DNA of 5,832 bases. Source: Desulfovibrionaceae bacterium. GTDB taxonomy: Bacteria > Pseudomonadota > Gammaproteobacteria > Burkholderiales > Burkholderiaceae_C. Of the stretch, positions 1-5,424 are shown piece by piece. Numbering within the stretch: position 1 is the stretch's first letter; the number at the start of each line of letters is the position of its first letter. The position numbers and the translations under genes were made by a program. The DNA is taken from positions 1-5,832 of the forward strand of contig WRJY01000175.1 of assembly GCA_009778355.1 (NCBI GenBank). The letters run 5' to 3'. Under the pieces are notes generated by a model, which had not been told where the DNA came from, made no database searches, and saw only the letters and a program-made list of their open reading frames with translations.

Positions 1-87
1 TCGTTGACCGTTTCGTCAGGCAGAATCCTTGACTGACCCGTCCACCATGTCCCTGAACACCTGTCCACTATGTGTCCGGGCTATACA
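1..87. mobile_element. Probable terminal segment of an insertion sequence (family unassigned)
   Basis: Two spaced direct copies of an 11-base core lie here, GTCCACCATGT at 40-50 and GTCCACTATGT at 63-73, 23 bases apart and 10/11 identical. They sit in longer related units starting TGACCC (34) and TGAACAC (54). The segment ends ..TATACA at 87, and from 88 onward the sequence matches the interior of the downstream repeat gene. Multiple internal copies of a transposase-binding repeat plus a terminal CA are typical of some IS families, for example IS21-like elements. No transposase gene is visible, so the element body, if present, lies to the left of the window. The IS identity is inferred; the direct repeats and the homology break are seen. 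Confidence 0.42.
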
Positions 88-622
88 CGGCACCTGCGGC
101 GGCACGCTGAACAACAGAACCTACACAACCCTGCCGGCGACCGCCAATTGCACCGTTGTGGCCGTATTCGCCCCGTTGAGCCTTACCGTCACTGCCAGCG
201 CGGGCGCAGGCGGCGCCATCAGCCCATCGGGCGGCGTGGCAGCGCAAGGCGGATCGGCCCAAACATTCACGCTGACGCCCAATACGGGCTACGCAGTCTC
301 CACGGTCGGCGGCACCTGCGGCGGCACACTCAGCGGTAATACTTACACGACCAGGGCCATTACCGCCAACTGCACCGTCACGGCGTCGTTCAAGACCCAA
401 ACCGTCATCACGGCCAGCGCCGGGGCCAACGGAAGCATCAGCCCGGCGGGCGCTGTGGGAGTGGCCTCGGGAACCAGCGGAACGTTCACGGTCACGCCGA
501 ATGCGGGTTACCGCATCTCCTCGGTCGGCGGCACCTGCGGCGGCACGCTCAACGGTAACACCTATACGACCAACGCCATCACCAAAAGCTGCACCGTTAC
601 GTCGATGTTCATCCGGCAATAA
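29..622 (+). CDS. 3' fragment of a bacterial-repeat-domain (surface/secreted) protein, 5'-truncated
   Basis: The readable frame gives up to 197 residues from TTG at 29, or 191 from ATG at 47; neither start has a convincing ribosome binding site. Residues 1-20 look like non-genic junction sequence. From residue 21 the protein is made of repeat units of about 73-74 residues. Each unit carries an ASAG..G.ISP strand, a T.TPN.GY segment, then GGTCGGTL..NTYTT and a final C-T-V. One partial unit (residues 21-49) and two complete units are present. Each keeps two cysteines 19 positions apart, which suggests one disulfide per unit and an extracytoplasmic location. The pattern resembles the beta-rich bacterial repeat domains at the C-terminal ends of large secreted or surface proteins. 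There is no signal peptide here, so the piece is most likely the tail of a larger gene cut by the element at 1-87, and may not be expressed. Confidence 0.6.
   Translation: MTDPSTMSLNTCPLCVRAIHGTCGGTLNNRTYTTLPATANCTVVAVFAPLSLTVTASAGAGGAISPSGGVAAQGGSAQTFTLTPNTGYAVSTVGGTCGGTLSGNTYTTRAITANCTVTASFKTQTVITASAGANGSISPAGAVGVASGTSGTFTVTPNAGYRISSVGGTCGGTLNGNTYTTNAITKSCTVTSMFIRQ
89..619 (+). repeat. Tandem coding repeats, about 219-222 bases per unit
   Basis: The block CGGCACCTGCGGCGGCAC starts at 88 and recurs almost unchanged at 310 and 529, giving periods of 222 and 219 bases, or 74 and 73 codons. The surrounding codons are also similar at DNA level (AACGGTAA / AGCGGTAA and so on). The units have therefore duplicated or been homogenised fairly recently and are good substrates for recombination. 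The first copy is incomplete: its upstream half, including the TPN.GY segment, is missing. Confidence 0.8.
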
Positions 623-652
623 TGAAATAATAATTTCTGCTAAAAACGACGT

Positions 653-678
653 GAAGCAGGCGCATCAGCGCCTGCTTC
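653..678. terminator. Strong hairpin, probable bidirectional terminator
   Basis: The arms GAAGCAGGCGC (653-663) and GCGCCTGCTTC (668-678) form a perfect 11-base-pair stem with an ATCA loop. It begins 30 bases after the repeat-gene stop. On the minus strand the stem is followed, 8 bases later, by a run of five T (the AAAAA at 642-646 on plus), a better intrinsic-terminator layout than on plus, where only TTT follows. It could stop leftward transcripts from hicAB as well as rightward ones from the repeat gene. The surrounding 623-711 is AT-richer and holds no gene that I can see. Confidence 0.55.
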
Positions 679-711
679 GATCGTTTACCATCTGGACGGG
701 TTTCGATAACC

Positions 712-873
712 ATGCGGCCGTCTGGTGCGCTCGACATGAAGCGAAATGCAGTGCGCGATGCGATCAGCCGCTTTTGCTCAACGAGCCCGCGCGTCTTCGG
801 TTCGGTGCTGCATGGCGCCGGCCAGGATGGCAGCGACCTCGATCTGCTGGTCGATGCGCTGCCTGACACTACA
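712..873 (+). pseudogene. Truncated MNT-type nucleotidyltransferase (N-terminal half only)
   Basis: From ATG at 712 the frame reads as the N-terminal part of a minimal nucleotidyltransferase, the small family that includes MntA-like partners of HEPN toxins. The start MRPSGAL and the active-site loop are typical. The loop is a complete GSx10DxD motif: G30-S31, then D42 and D44, within PRVFGSVLHG...GSDLDLLVD. Family members are usually about 95-100 residues and continue with a helix and a VDVLTP-like strand carrying further acidic residues. Here the resemblance ends at about residue 54 (PDTT, base 873). The frame stays open to 1053, but that tail is only the antisense of hicB. The missing half makes an active enzyme unlikely. 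No HEPN partner gene is visible. The family call rests on the motif and N-terminus; the exact break point is inferred. Confidence 0.68.
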
Positions 874-1297
874 CCACTGCCACGTCCAACCGGCGGCCCA
901 GCGCCGCTAGCGCGCTTTCGGCATGTTCCAGCCGGGTGGCGTGGCGTATGTCCAGCAGGCGATCAACTTGAGGCATGTGCCAGCCCATGCGGCGAGCCAA
1001 CTCGCTCTTGCGCACGCTCTGCTCGCGCATGGCCTGGTAGATGCCCAGCTTGATGCAGGCTTGCGCGCTGGGGCGCACGGTGCGCTGGCCGCGCTTGGCT
1101 TTGCCGGGCACGGGCAGGGCCTGACCGGCGTCGGTGTAGAACTCCAGCGCGGTTTCCAGCGCATCGACGGCGCGCAGCAGAGCCTCGGCTTCGTCGTCGC
1201 CAAAGGTGTGCGCTTCCGGCACGTCAGGGAAAGTCACCAGAACCGTGTCGTTGCTGTCCGGCTCCAGGATGACGGGATAGTTCAGATTGAGGTTCAT
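869..1297 (-). CDS. hicB: HicB-family antitoxin with C-terminal helix-turn-helix
   Basis: This 142-residue protein is the antitoxin of a type II toxin-antitoxin pair: it binds and blocks the HicA RNase and usually represses its own operon. The N-terminal half (residues 1-60) has the HicB fold, with YPVILEPDSNDTVLVTFPDVPEAHTFGDDEAEAL followed by a helix rich in Ala and Glu (ALETALEFY). The C-terminal part (about 85-142) is a Cro/Xre-like helix-turn-helix (SVRKSELARRMGW..PQVDRLLD, then LEHAESALAALGRRLDV). The ATG at 1297 is chosen because its ATGA overlaps the hicA stop, the usual translational coupling, and because the conserved fold begins at once. A longer in-frame extension to 1453 is antisense-like hicA sequence in another frame. 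The stop, at 869-871, falls exactly where the opposing nucleotidyltransferase homology breaks. The length is normal and the gene looks intact. Confidence 0.9.
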   Translation of the reverse strand: MNLNLNYPVILEPDSNDTVLVTFPDVPEAHTFGDDEAEALLRAVDALETALEFYTDAGQALPVPGKAKRGQRTVRPSAQACIKLGIYQAMREQSVRKSELARRMGWHMPQVDRLLDIRHATRLEHAESALAALGRRLDVAVV

Positions 1298-1476
1298 TGC
1301 TTCAAGCCCAGGTCGCGTTTGATCTTCAGTTCCAGCCTGCGGCCTATTTCCTTGCTGCCGTGCATCGGCAGCACCGGCCGCCTGCCATCCAGTTCCACTT
1401 TCAAGTGACTGCCCTTGCCGCTGGTGAAGGTGGCGCCTTGCTCGGCCAGCCATTTCTTGAACTGGTTGCTGTTCAT
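1294..1476 (-). CDS. hicA: HicA-family mRNA interferase toxin
   Basis: This 60-residue protein has a dsRBD-like fold and cleaves mRNA when free of HicB. Visible family marks are the N-terminal MNSNQFKKWLAEQGATF, the GKGSHLKV loop with the expected catalytic histidine H24, then RRPVLPMHGSKEIG and the closing helix ending KRDLGLKQ. The length is typical for HicA and nothing is disrupted, so it is probably active. The gene overlaps hicB by four bases (ATGA), with toxin first and antitoxin second, the common hicAB order. Its start is 17 bases downstream of the sulP-family stop on the same strand, so read-through from the transporter is possible. No clear Shine-Dalgarno sequence precedes the ATG, which suggests weak initiation or coupling to upstream translation. 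The hicAB promoter, if separate, must lie inside the end of the transporter gene. Confidence 0.9.
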   Translation of the reverse strand: MNSNQFKKWLAEQGATFTSGKGSHLKVELDGRRPVLPMHGSKEIGRRLELKIKRDLGLKQ

Positions 1477-1493
1477 CGGTGCAACTGAATTGC

Positions 1494-3188
1494 TCAAATC
1501 GCCGCCGCCGCCAAATCGTGCGGATCGGGCGGTTTCGTTAGCTCGCGCAGGGCCGCGATGGCTTCGGCGTCGGTGCGGTACAGCCGCAGCAGGGGGTGCG
1601 GGGCCAGCGCGCCGGCGGCGCGCAGGGTGTGCTCGACGGGCAGCTTCATGCCGGCCAGGTGCAGCATCACGCGCTGCAGGCGCAATTGCATCATCAGGCG
1701 CATGAAGGTTTCGGCGCCGGTGGCGTCCATGCAATTGATGGGCTGCGCGAACAGGCACAGGTGGCGCGTGCCGGGGTGCGCGGCCAGGTATTCGGCGATG
1801 CGGCGCTCGAAGCGGGCGGCGGCGGCGAAGTCCAGCGCCGCGTCCATGCGCAGCGCGCAGGTGTGCGGCGCCAGCGCGGGCAGGCCCCACAGGTGGCGGT
1901 CGCGCAGGCTGCCATCGGCGTGCAGGCCGACTTCGATGATGCGCGGGTGCAGGTGCTGGTACAGAAAGTACGACAGCGACCCCAGTATGCCCGTCAGCAC
2001 GCCCCAATACAGCGCCGGCGCCGCCGCGATGGTGACGGCGAAGGTGACGCCGGCAATTACCGCCTCGACGCGCGAGACGCGCCACAGTCGCGCGAATTCG
2101 CGTGGCCTGAGCAGCCCGGCCACGGCCGCCACCACGATGGCCGCCAGCGCCGCCTGCGGCACATGGCGCAGCACTGGCGTGAGCGCCAGCAGCGCCACCA
2201 GCACCACGGCGACCGAGAAGATCGTCGCCCATCCGGTTTGCGCGCCTGCGTACAGGTTCAGAGCCGAGCGCGAGAACGACGAGCTGGTAGCAAACGCCCC
2301 CGACAGGCCGGAGGCGATCTTGGCCAGCCCCTGGCCGATCAGGTCTTGATCCTGGTCCCAGCGTTCGCCCTTGCGCTGGCTGTCCACTTTGGCGCTGGAG
2401 GCGGTTTCCAGAAAACTCACCAGTGTGACGACCAACGTGGGCAGCGCCAACTGGCCCAGCGCGTGCCAGCCCGGCCAGCCCGGCAGGCCGAGTGCGGGCA
2501 GCCCTCCCGGCAGCGGGCCGACCACGCGGGCGCCGCGCGCCTCCAGGCCCAGCGCGTGGCTGAGGCCCGCCGCCGCCAGCACCACCACCAGCACGGCCGG
2601 GAAAGTGGGCTTGGCGCGCCGCGCCGCCATCAGCAGCGCCAGCGAGCCCAGCCCGAAAGCGGCGGCCAGCGGGTCGATGGACGGCGACTCCAACATGCGC
2701 GCCCAATGGCCGTCAAAGCCCAGCAGCGGCGGCAGTTGCGAGGCCAAAATCAGCACCGCCGCCGCCTGCGTGAAGGCCATCAGCACCGGCGCATTGACCA
2801 GGTTCAGCAGCCAGCCGAAGCGCGCCGCGCCCAACACGACTTGCAGCAGGCCCGACAGCAACGCCAACCACACCGCCAGCGTTACCCACTGCGGGCTGCC
2901 GGGCTGCGCCAGCGGCGCCAGCGCGGCATGAATCAGCAGCGCGGTGAGCGCCGTCGGCCCCACCGACAGCCGCGCCGACGCCGACAGCAGTACCGCCACC
3001 AGCGCCGGCAACATCGACGCATAAATGCCCGTGACCAGCGGCATACCGGCAAGCTGGGCGTAGGCCACGCCCTGGGGGATGACCATCAGCCCCACCGACA
3101 GCCCCGCCAGCGCCTCGCCGCGCAGCAACGCCGCCGACGGGCGCGGCCAGCGCAAAAAGGGCAGGTGACGCGCGAGGCGGGGCGGCAT
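1494..3188 (-). CDS. SulP-family inner-membrane anion transporter with C-terminal STAS domain
   Basis: This 564-residue SLC26/SulP carrier is likely a sulfate, bicarbonate or other anion uptake system; the substrate cannot be read from sequence. The membrane part (about 20-412) opens with the family signature GLMVIPQGVAYAQLAGMPLVTGIYAS (33-58) and SARLSVGPTALTALL. It continues through many hydrophobic segments to the conserved SFLETASSAKVDSQRKGERWDQDQDLIGQG stretch (258-287) and SSFSRSALNLYAGAQTG (303-319). The STAS domain (about 440-550) contains INCMDATGAE (484-493) and a LHLAGMKLPVEHTL strand-helix. The ATG at 3188 is preferred because the charged N-terminus leading into the first membrane segment starts there. 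An in-frame TTG at 3257 would add 23 Arg/Pro-rich residues and has only a weak GAGG ten bases upstream. No carbonic anhydrase or sulfur-assimilation gene is adjacent. The gene is divergent from the lipoprotein gene; hicA follows closely on the same strand. Confidence 0.93.
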   Translation of the reverse strand: MPPRLARHLPFLRWPRPSAALLRGEALAGLSVGLMVIPQGVAYAQLAGMPLVTGIYASMLPALVAVLLSASARLSVGPTALTALLIHAALAPLAQPGSPQWVTLAVWLALLSGLLQVVLGAARFGWLLNLVNAPVLMAFTQAAAVLILASQLPPLLGFDGHWARMLESPSIDPLAAAFGLGSLALLMAARRAKPTFPAVLVVVLAAAGLSHALGLEARGARVVGPLPGGLPALGLPGWPGWHALGQLALPTLVVTLVSFLETASSAKVDSQRKGERWDQDQDLIGQGLAKIASGLSGAFATSSSFSRSALNLYAGAQTGWATIFSVAVVLVALLALTPVLRHVPQAALAAIVVAAVAGLLRPREFARLWRVSRVEAVIAGVTFAVTIAAAPALYWGVLTGILGSLSYFLYQHLHPRIIEVGLHADGSLRDRHLWGLPALAPHTCALRMDAALDFAAAARFERRIAEYLAAHPGTRHLCLFAQPINCMDATGAETFMRLMMQLRLQRVMLHLAGMKLPVEHTLRAAGALAPHPLLRLYRTDAEAIAALRELTKPPDPHDLAAAAI

Positions 3189-3352
3189 GGGGCCGATGGT
3201 ACGCCGCGCCGGCCGGCAGCGGCGGCGCGCGCGGGCGCGTCCGAGATAGGGGGACAATCGGCAAATGCCTCATTCCAATTCGCGTTCCAATAAAGAACCG
3301 TTCGGACTGAATGAAATGACCACCCGCCCCCTCACTTTCAAAGGGACTCCAT
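3189..3352. promoter_or_regulatory. Divergent intergenic region between transporter and lipoprotein genes
   Basis: This 164-base spacer must carry promoters for both divergent genes. Its left half (3190-3240) is very GC-rich and its right half (about 3254-3340) is markedly AT-richer, including CCAATTCGCGTTCCAATAAAG at 3275-3295, where a promoter for the lipoprotein gene is plausible. I cannot match a clear -35/-10 pair. A good ribosome binding site, AAGGGA (3341-3346 or one base earlier), lies about 7 bases before the ATG at 3353. Confidence 0.4.
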
Positions 3353-3955
3353 ATGACACTCCTTGACCTGAAACCCCGACCTCTGGCCCTTGCCGCCGCG
3401 CTGGCGCTGGGCGGCATCGCCATGACCGGCTGCACCACCACCACGCCCAGAAACAACAATGCGCAGTCGCCGAACCACACTTCGCGCGAGGCGGCCATCG
3501 ACGCCAACGTGCAGTCCACGCTCTTGCGCCTTTACGACAACGCGCCGGGTTCCAATGAACTGGTGCAAAAGGCTGCCGGCGTGCTGGTGTTCCCGGCGGT
3601 GATCGGCGGCGGCTTCGTGGTGGGCGCCGAATACGGGCGCGGCGCGTTGCTCGCCGGCGGGCGCACGGCGGGCTACTTCAGCACCACCGCCGGCTCCATC
3701 GGCTTTCAGGCCGGCGGCCAGTCCAAGGCCGTGATCTACGTCTTCAACACCCGCGAGGCGCTCGACAAATTCCTCAATAGCAATGGCTGGACCGTCGGCG
3801 TCGATGCCAACGTCACCATCGCCACCGTGGGCGCCAACGCATCGGTGAACAACCACACCATTCAGCAGCCCGTGGTCGGCTACGTGCTGACCAACGTCGG
3901 CCTGGAAGCCGGCGCCTCGGTGCTGGGCGCCAAGATCAGCCGCATCAAGCCGTGA
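3353..3955 (+). CDS. SYLF (Ysc84)-domain lipoprotein
   Basis: This 200-residue protein has a lipoprotein signal peptide: positive charges at K7 and R9, a hydrophobic Leu/Ala core, and the lipobox-like MTGC with C27 as the predicted lipidated residue. A Thr/Asn-rich linker follows (28-48). From about residue 50 to the end lies a SYLF/Ysc84-like domain: ..STLLRLYDNAPGSNELVQKAAGVLVFP (54-81), the glycine-rich VIGGGFVVGAEYGRGALL, GYFSTTAGSIGFQAGGQSKAVIYVF, and the C-terminal VGANASVNN..QQPVVGYVLTNVGLEAGASVLGAKISRI. SYLF domains bind lipids, notably phosphoinositides in eukaryotes; the role of the bacterial lipoproteins is poorly defined. The protein probably sits on the periplasmic face of the outer or inner membrane. 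AAGGGA just upstream fixes the start. The gene stands alone, divergent from the transporter gene and convergent with hemB. Family call firm, function open. Confidence 0.92.
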   Translation: MTLLDLKPRPLALAAALALGGIAMTGCTTTTPRNNNAQSPNHTSREAAIDANVQSTLLRLYDNAPGSNELVQKAAGVLVFPAVIGGGFVVGAEYGRGALLAGGRTAGYFSTTAGSIGFQAGGQSKAVIYVFNTREALDKFLNSNGWTVGVDANVTIATVGANASVNNHTIQQPVVGYVLTNVGLEAGASVLGAKISRIKP

Positions 3956-4097
3956 TGTGGCGGCTCTCCCATTCCCGTTGCACGGCTCTTGGAACGGGTG
4001 GATGGCTTCGCCGTTGCGCTTGCCGTGCTGACGCAGCCAAGCAATCCGGAAAAATATGACAACGGGTTGGGGAGAGCGGGTTTCGGCTTCTTGAAGC

Positions 4098-4121
4098 CCC
4101 TCTCCCGCGAGCGGGAGAGGG
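4098..4121. repeat. REP-like palindrome 1
   Basis: The arms CCCTCTCCCGC (4098-4108) and GCGGGAGAGGG (4111-4121) form a perfect 11-base-pair stem closing on GA. This CTCTCCCGCGAGCGGGAGAG type of element is a common dispersed intergenic repeat in GC-rich proteobacteria, as known from general experience. The flanking GAGTGGGGAGAGGGT belongs to the same repeat type. Confidence 0.75.
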
Positions 4122-4175
4122 AGTGGGGAGAGGGTAAGCAGCGCCAAGACTGAAGGCCGCTGGCCCCCATCCCAA

Positions 4176-4219
4176 CCTTCCCCCAGAGGGGGAGGGAGCC
4201 AAACAGCCGATCTTTTTTT
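4176..4219 (+). terminator. Hairpin with distal T-run, possible terminator for the lipoprotein gene; REP-like palindrome 2
   Basis: CCTTCCCCC (4176-4184) pairs with GGGGGAGGG (4188-4196) across an AGA loop, with one T-G wobble. A run of seven T (4213-4219) follows 16 bases after the stem. That gap is too long for a textbook intrinsic terminator, so the assignment is tentative. The stem also belongs to the palindrome cluster of this spacer. Confidence 0.35.
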
Positions 4220-4237
4220 CTCCCCCTCGCTGGGGAG
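4220..4237. repeat. REP-like palindrome 3
   Basis: CTCCCC (4220-4225) pairs with GGGGAG (4232-4237) around a CTCGCT loop. It is the shortest of the four hairpins and begins directly after the seven-T run. Confidence 0.5.
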
Positions 4238-4249
4238 GAAACAATTACT

Positions 4250-4270
4250 CCCTCCCCCTTTTGGGGAGGG
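4250..4270. repeat. REP-like palindrome 4, possible hemB terminator stem
   Basis: CCCTCCCC (4250-4257) pairs perfectly with GGGGAGGG (4263-4270) over a CTTTT loop. It lies 27 bases past the hemB stop and would form in the hemB transcript. Only a mixed stretch (GAGTAATTGTTTCC on minus) follows, so it is a weak terminator at best. Confidence 0.5.
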
Positions 4271-4297
4271 CTGTGGTGGGGGCCAGTTCGCAGGAGG

Positions 4298-5311
4298 CTA
4301 TGTATTGCGCAGCAGCCGGGCGGCGGCGTCGCGGGCGAAGTAGGTCAGCACGCCGCTGGCGCCGGCGCGCTTGAAGGCGAGCAGTGATTCCATCATTACC
4401 AGGTCGTGGTCGAGCCAGCCGTTTTGCGCCGCGGCCTTGAGCATGGCGTATTCGCCGCTGACCTGGTAGGCGAAGGTGGGTACGCGAAACTCGTCCTTGA
4501 CGCGGCGCACGATGTCCAGGTAGGGCATTCCGGGCTTGACCATCACCATGTCGGCGCCTTCGGCGATGTCGATGGCGACTTCGCGCAGCGCCTCGTCGCT
4601 GTTGGCGGGGTCCATCTGATAGACCTTCTTGTTGCTTTTGCCGAGGCTTTTGGCCGAACCGACGGCGTCCCTGAAGGGGCCGTAGAAGGCGCTGGCGTAT
4701 TTGGCCGAGTAGGCCATGATGCGCGTGTGGATGTGGCCCTTGGCTTCCAGCGCCTGCCGGATGGCGCCGATGCGACCGTCCATCATGTCGCTGGGGGCGA
4801 CGATGTCCACGCCGGCGGCGGCCTGCGTCAGTGCCTGTTTGACGAGCTGGCCGACGGTTTCGTCGTTCAGGATGTAGCCGGTGCGGTCCAGCCAGCCGTC
4901 CTGGCCGTGGCTGGTGTAGGGGTCGAGCGCCACGTCGGTCATGATGCCGAGTTCGGGAAAGCGCTTTTTCAGCTCGCGCACCACGCGCGGAATCAGGCCG
5001 CGGGCGTTGGCGGCCTCGCTGCCCTTGTCGTCCTTGAGCTTGGCGTCGATGACGGGAAACAACGCCATCACCGGAATGCCCAGCGCCACGCAGTCCTCGG
5101 CCACGGGCAGCAGCAAATCGAGCGACAGGCGTTCGACGCCGGGCATCGAGGCCACGGCCTGGCGCTGGCCCTTGCCGTCGAGCACGAACACGGGGTAGAT
5201 CAGGTCGGCGGGCGACAGCGTATGTTCGCGCACCAGCGCGCGCGTGAAGTCGTCGCGGCGCAGGCGGCGCGGACGGTTGGCGGGGAAGGGGGCGATGATG
5301 GGTGCGGTCAT
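4298..5311 (-). CDS. hemB: Delta-aminolevulinic acid dehydratase (porphobilinogen synthase)
   Basis: This 337-residue cytosolic enzyme condenses two 5-aminolevulinate molecules to porphobilinogen, the second common step of heme and other tetrapyrrole synthesis. It is a TIM-barrel protein that is usually octameric. Both active-site lysines are present: K204 in AYSAKYASAFYGPF and the Schiff-base lysine K259 in MVMVKPGMPYLDI. The metal-site stretch at 126-139 reads DVALDPYTSHGQDG. It has aspartates where zinc-dependent enzymes have cysteines, so this is the non-zinc, magnesium-responsive type. The N-terminal arm, RPRRLRRDDFTRALVREHTLSPADLIYPVFV, is also characteristic. The ATG at 5311 is preferred; a TTG two codons earlier (5317) is possible, and neither has a clear Shine-Dalgarno sequence. 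Length is normal and no residue is missing. fabI lies upstream on the same strand, 113 bases away, and may or may not be co-transcribed. Confidence 0.97.
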   Translation of the reverse strand: MTAPIIAPFPANRPRRLRRDDFTRALVREHTLSPADLIYPVFVLDGKGQRQAVASMPGVERLSLDLLLPVAEDCVALGIPVMALFPVIDAKLKDDKGSEAANARGLIPRVVRELKKRFPELGIMTDVALDPYTSHGQDGWLDRTGYILNDETVGQLVKQALTQAAAGVDIVAPSDMMDGRIGAIRQALEAKGHIHTRIMAYSAKYASAFYGPFRDAVGSAKSLGKSNKKVYQMDPANSDEALREVAIDIAEGADMVMVKPGMPYLDIVRRVKDEFRVPTFAYQVSGEYAMLKAAAQNGWLDHDLVMMESLLAFKRAGASGVLTYFARDAAARLLRNT

Positions 5312-5424
5312 GTTCAAAATTGTGCCCGATTGGCGCGCTCGCGACGCATTTGCAAGCCAGGTTCAAGTTTGAATTGGCGTTTTTCTCAAATCAGCGATGC
5401 AGCCATGCCGTGAATGAGTTGGGG
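5312..5424 (-). promoter_or_regulatory. Spacer upstream of hemB, likely holding its promoter
   Basis: These 113 bases separate the fabI stop from the hemB start. The stretch 5354-5395 is AT-richer than its surroundings and includes the small palindrome TTCAAGTTTGAA (5362-5373). No good sigma-70 promoter could be matched; TTGAGA and CAAACT on minus are only a weak pair. No clear terminator for fabI is visible either, so read-through from fabI into hemB remains open. Confidence 0.3.

Larger units (their letters stand above)
3956..4297. other. Convergent intergenic region (342 bases), palindrome-rich, no gene seen
   Basis: The region lies between the lipoprotein stop and the hemB stop. Short open frames run through it, but their translations (GEG, GRG and SGGRLGWG-type strings) are what GC-rich palindromic repeats always give, and I do not accept them. 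It contains an imperfect inverted repeat at 4000-4047 (GGATGGCTT against AAGCAATCC, 8/9 paired), then four compact GC-rich hairpins between 4098 and 4270. A run of seven T at 4213-4219 lies among them. A 6-base-pair pairing, CCCGTT (3974-3979) with AACGGG (3993-3998), lies just after the lipoprotein stop but is weak. Confidence 0.7.

Noticed and set aside
1294..2706. Minus-strand frame that appears to fuse a long protein to HicA
   Set aside because: The upstream part is an out-of-frame reading of the transporter gene. Only the last 60 codons, from the ATG at 1476, are HicA, so this is not a real fusion.
3189..3257. N-terminal extension of the transporter from TTG at 3257
   Set aside because: The added 23 residues are Arg/Pro-rich with no family resemblance, and the TTG start has only a weak GAGG. 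The ATG at 3188 fits the family N-terminus better, although the extension cannot be excluded.
1596..3293. Long plus-strand open frame (565 codons) opposite the transporter gene
   Set aside because: Its translation is dominated by Gln, Arg, Ala and His without any fold signature, as expected for the antisense of a GC-rich membrane-protein gene. The minus-strand SulP frame has clear family motifs.
3880..4244. Small minus-strand open frames across the lipoprotein-hemB spacer
   Set aside because: Their translations are GEG/GRG/SGG-rich strings produced by the palindromic repeats, with no ribosome binding site and no family resemblance.
4098..4270. Possible CRISPR-like repeat array
   Set aside because: The units are palindromes of different length and sequence with irregular spacing. 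There are no uniform spacers and no cas genes.
4406..5413. Plus-strand open frame of 335 codons opposite hemB
   Set aside because: It is an antisense shadow: the composition is rich in Gly, Val, His and Asp with no recognisable domain, while hemB on minus is complete and conserved.
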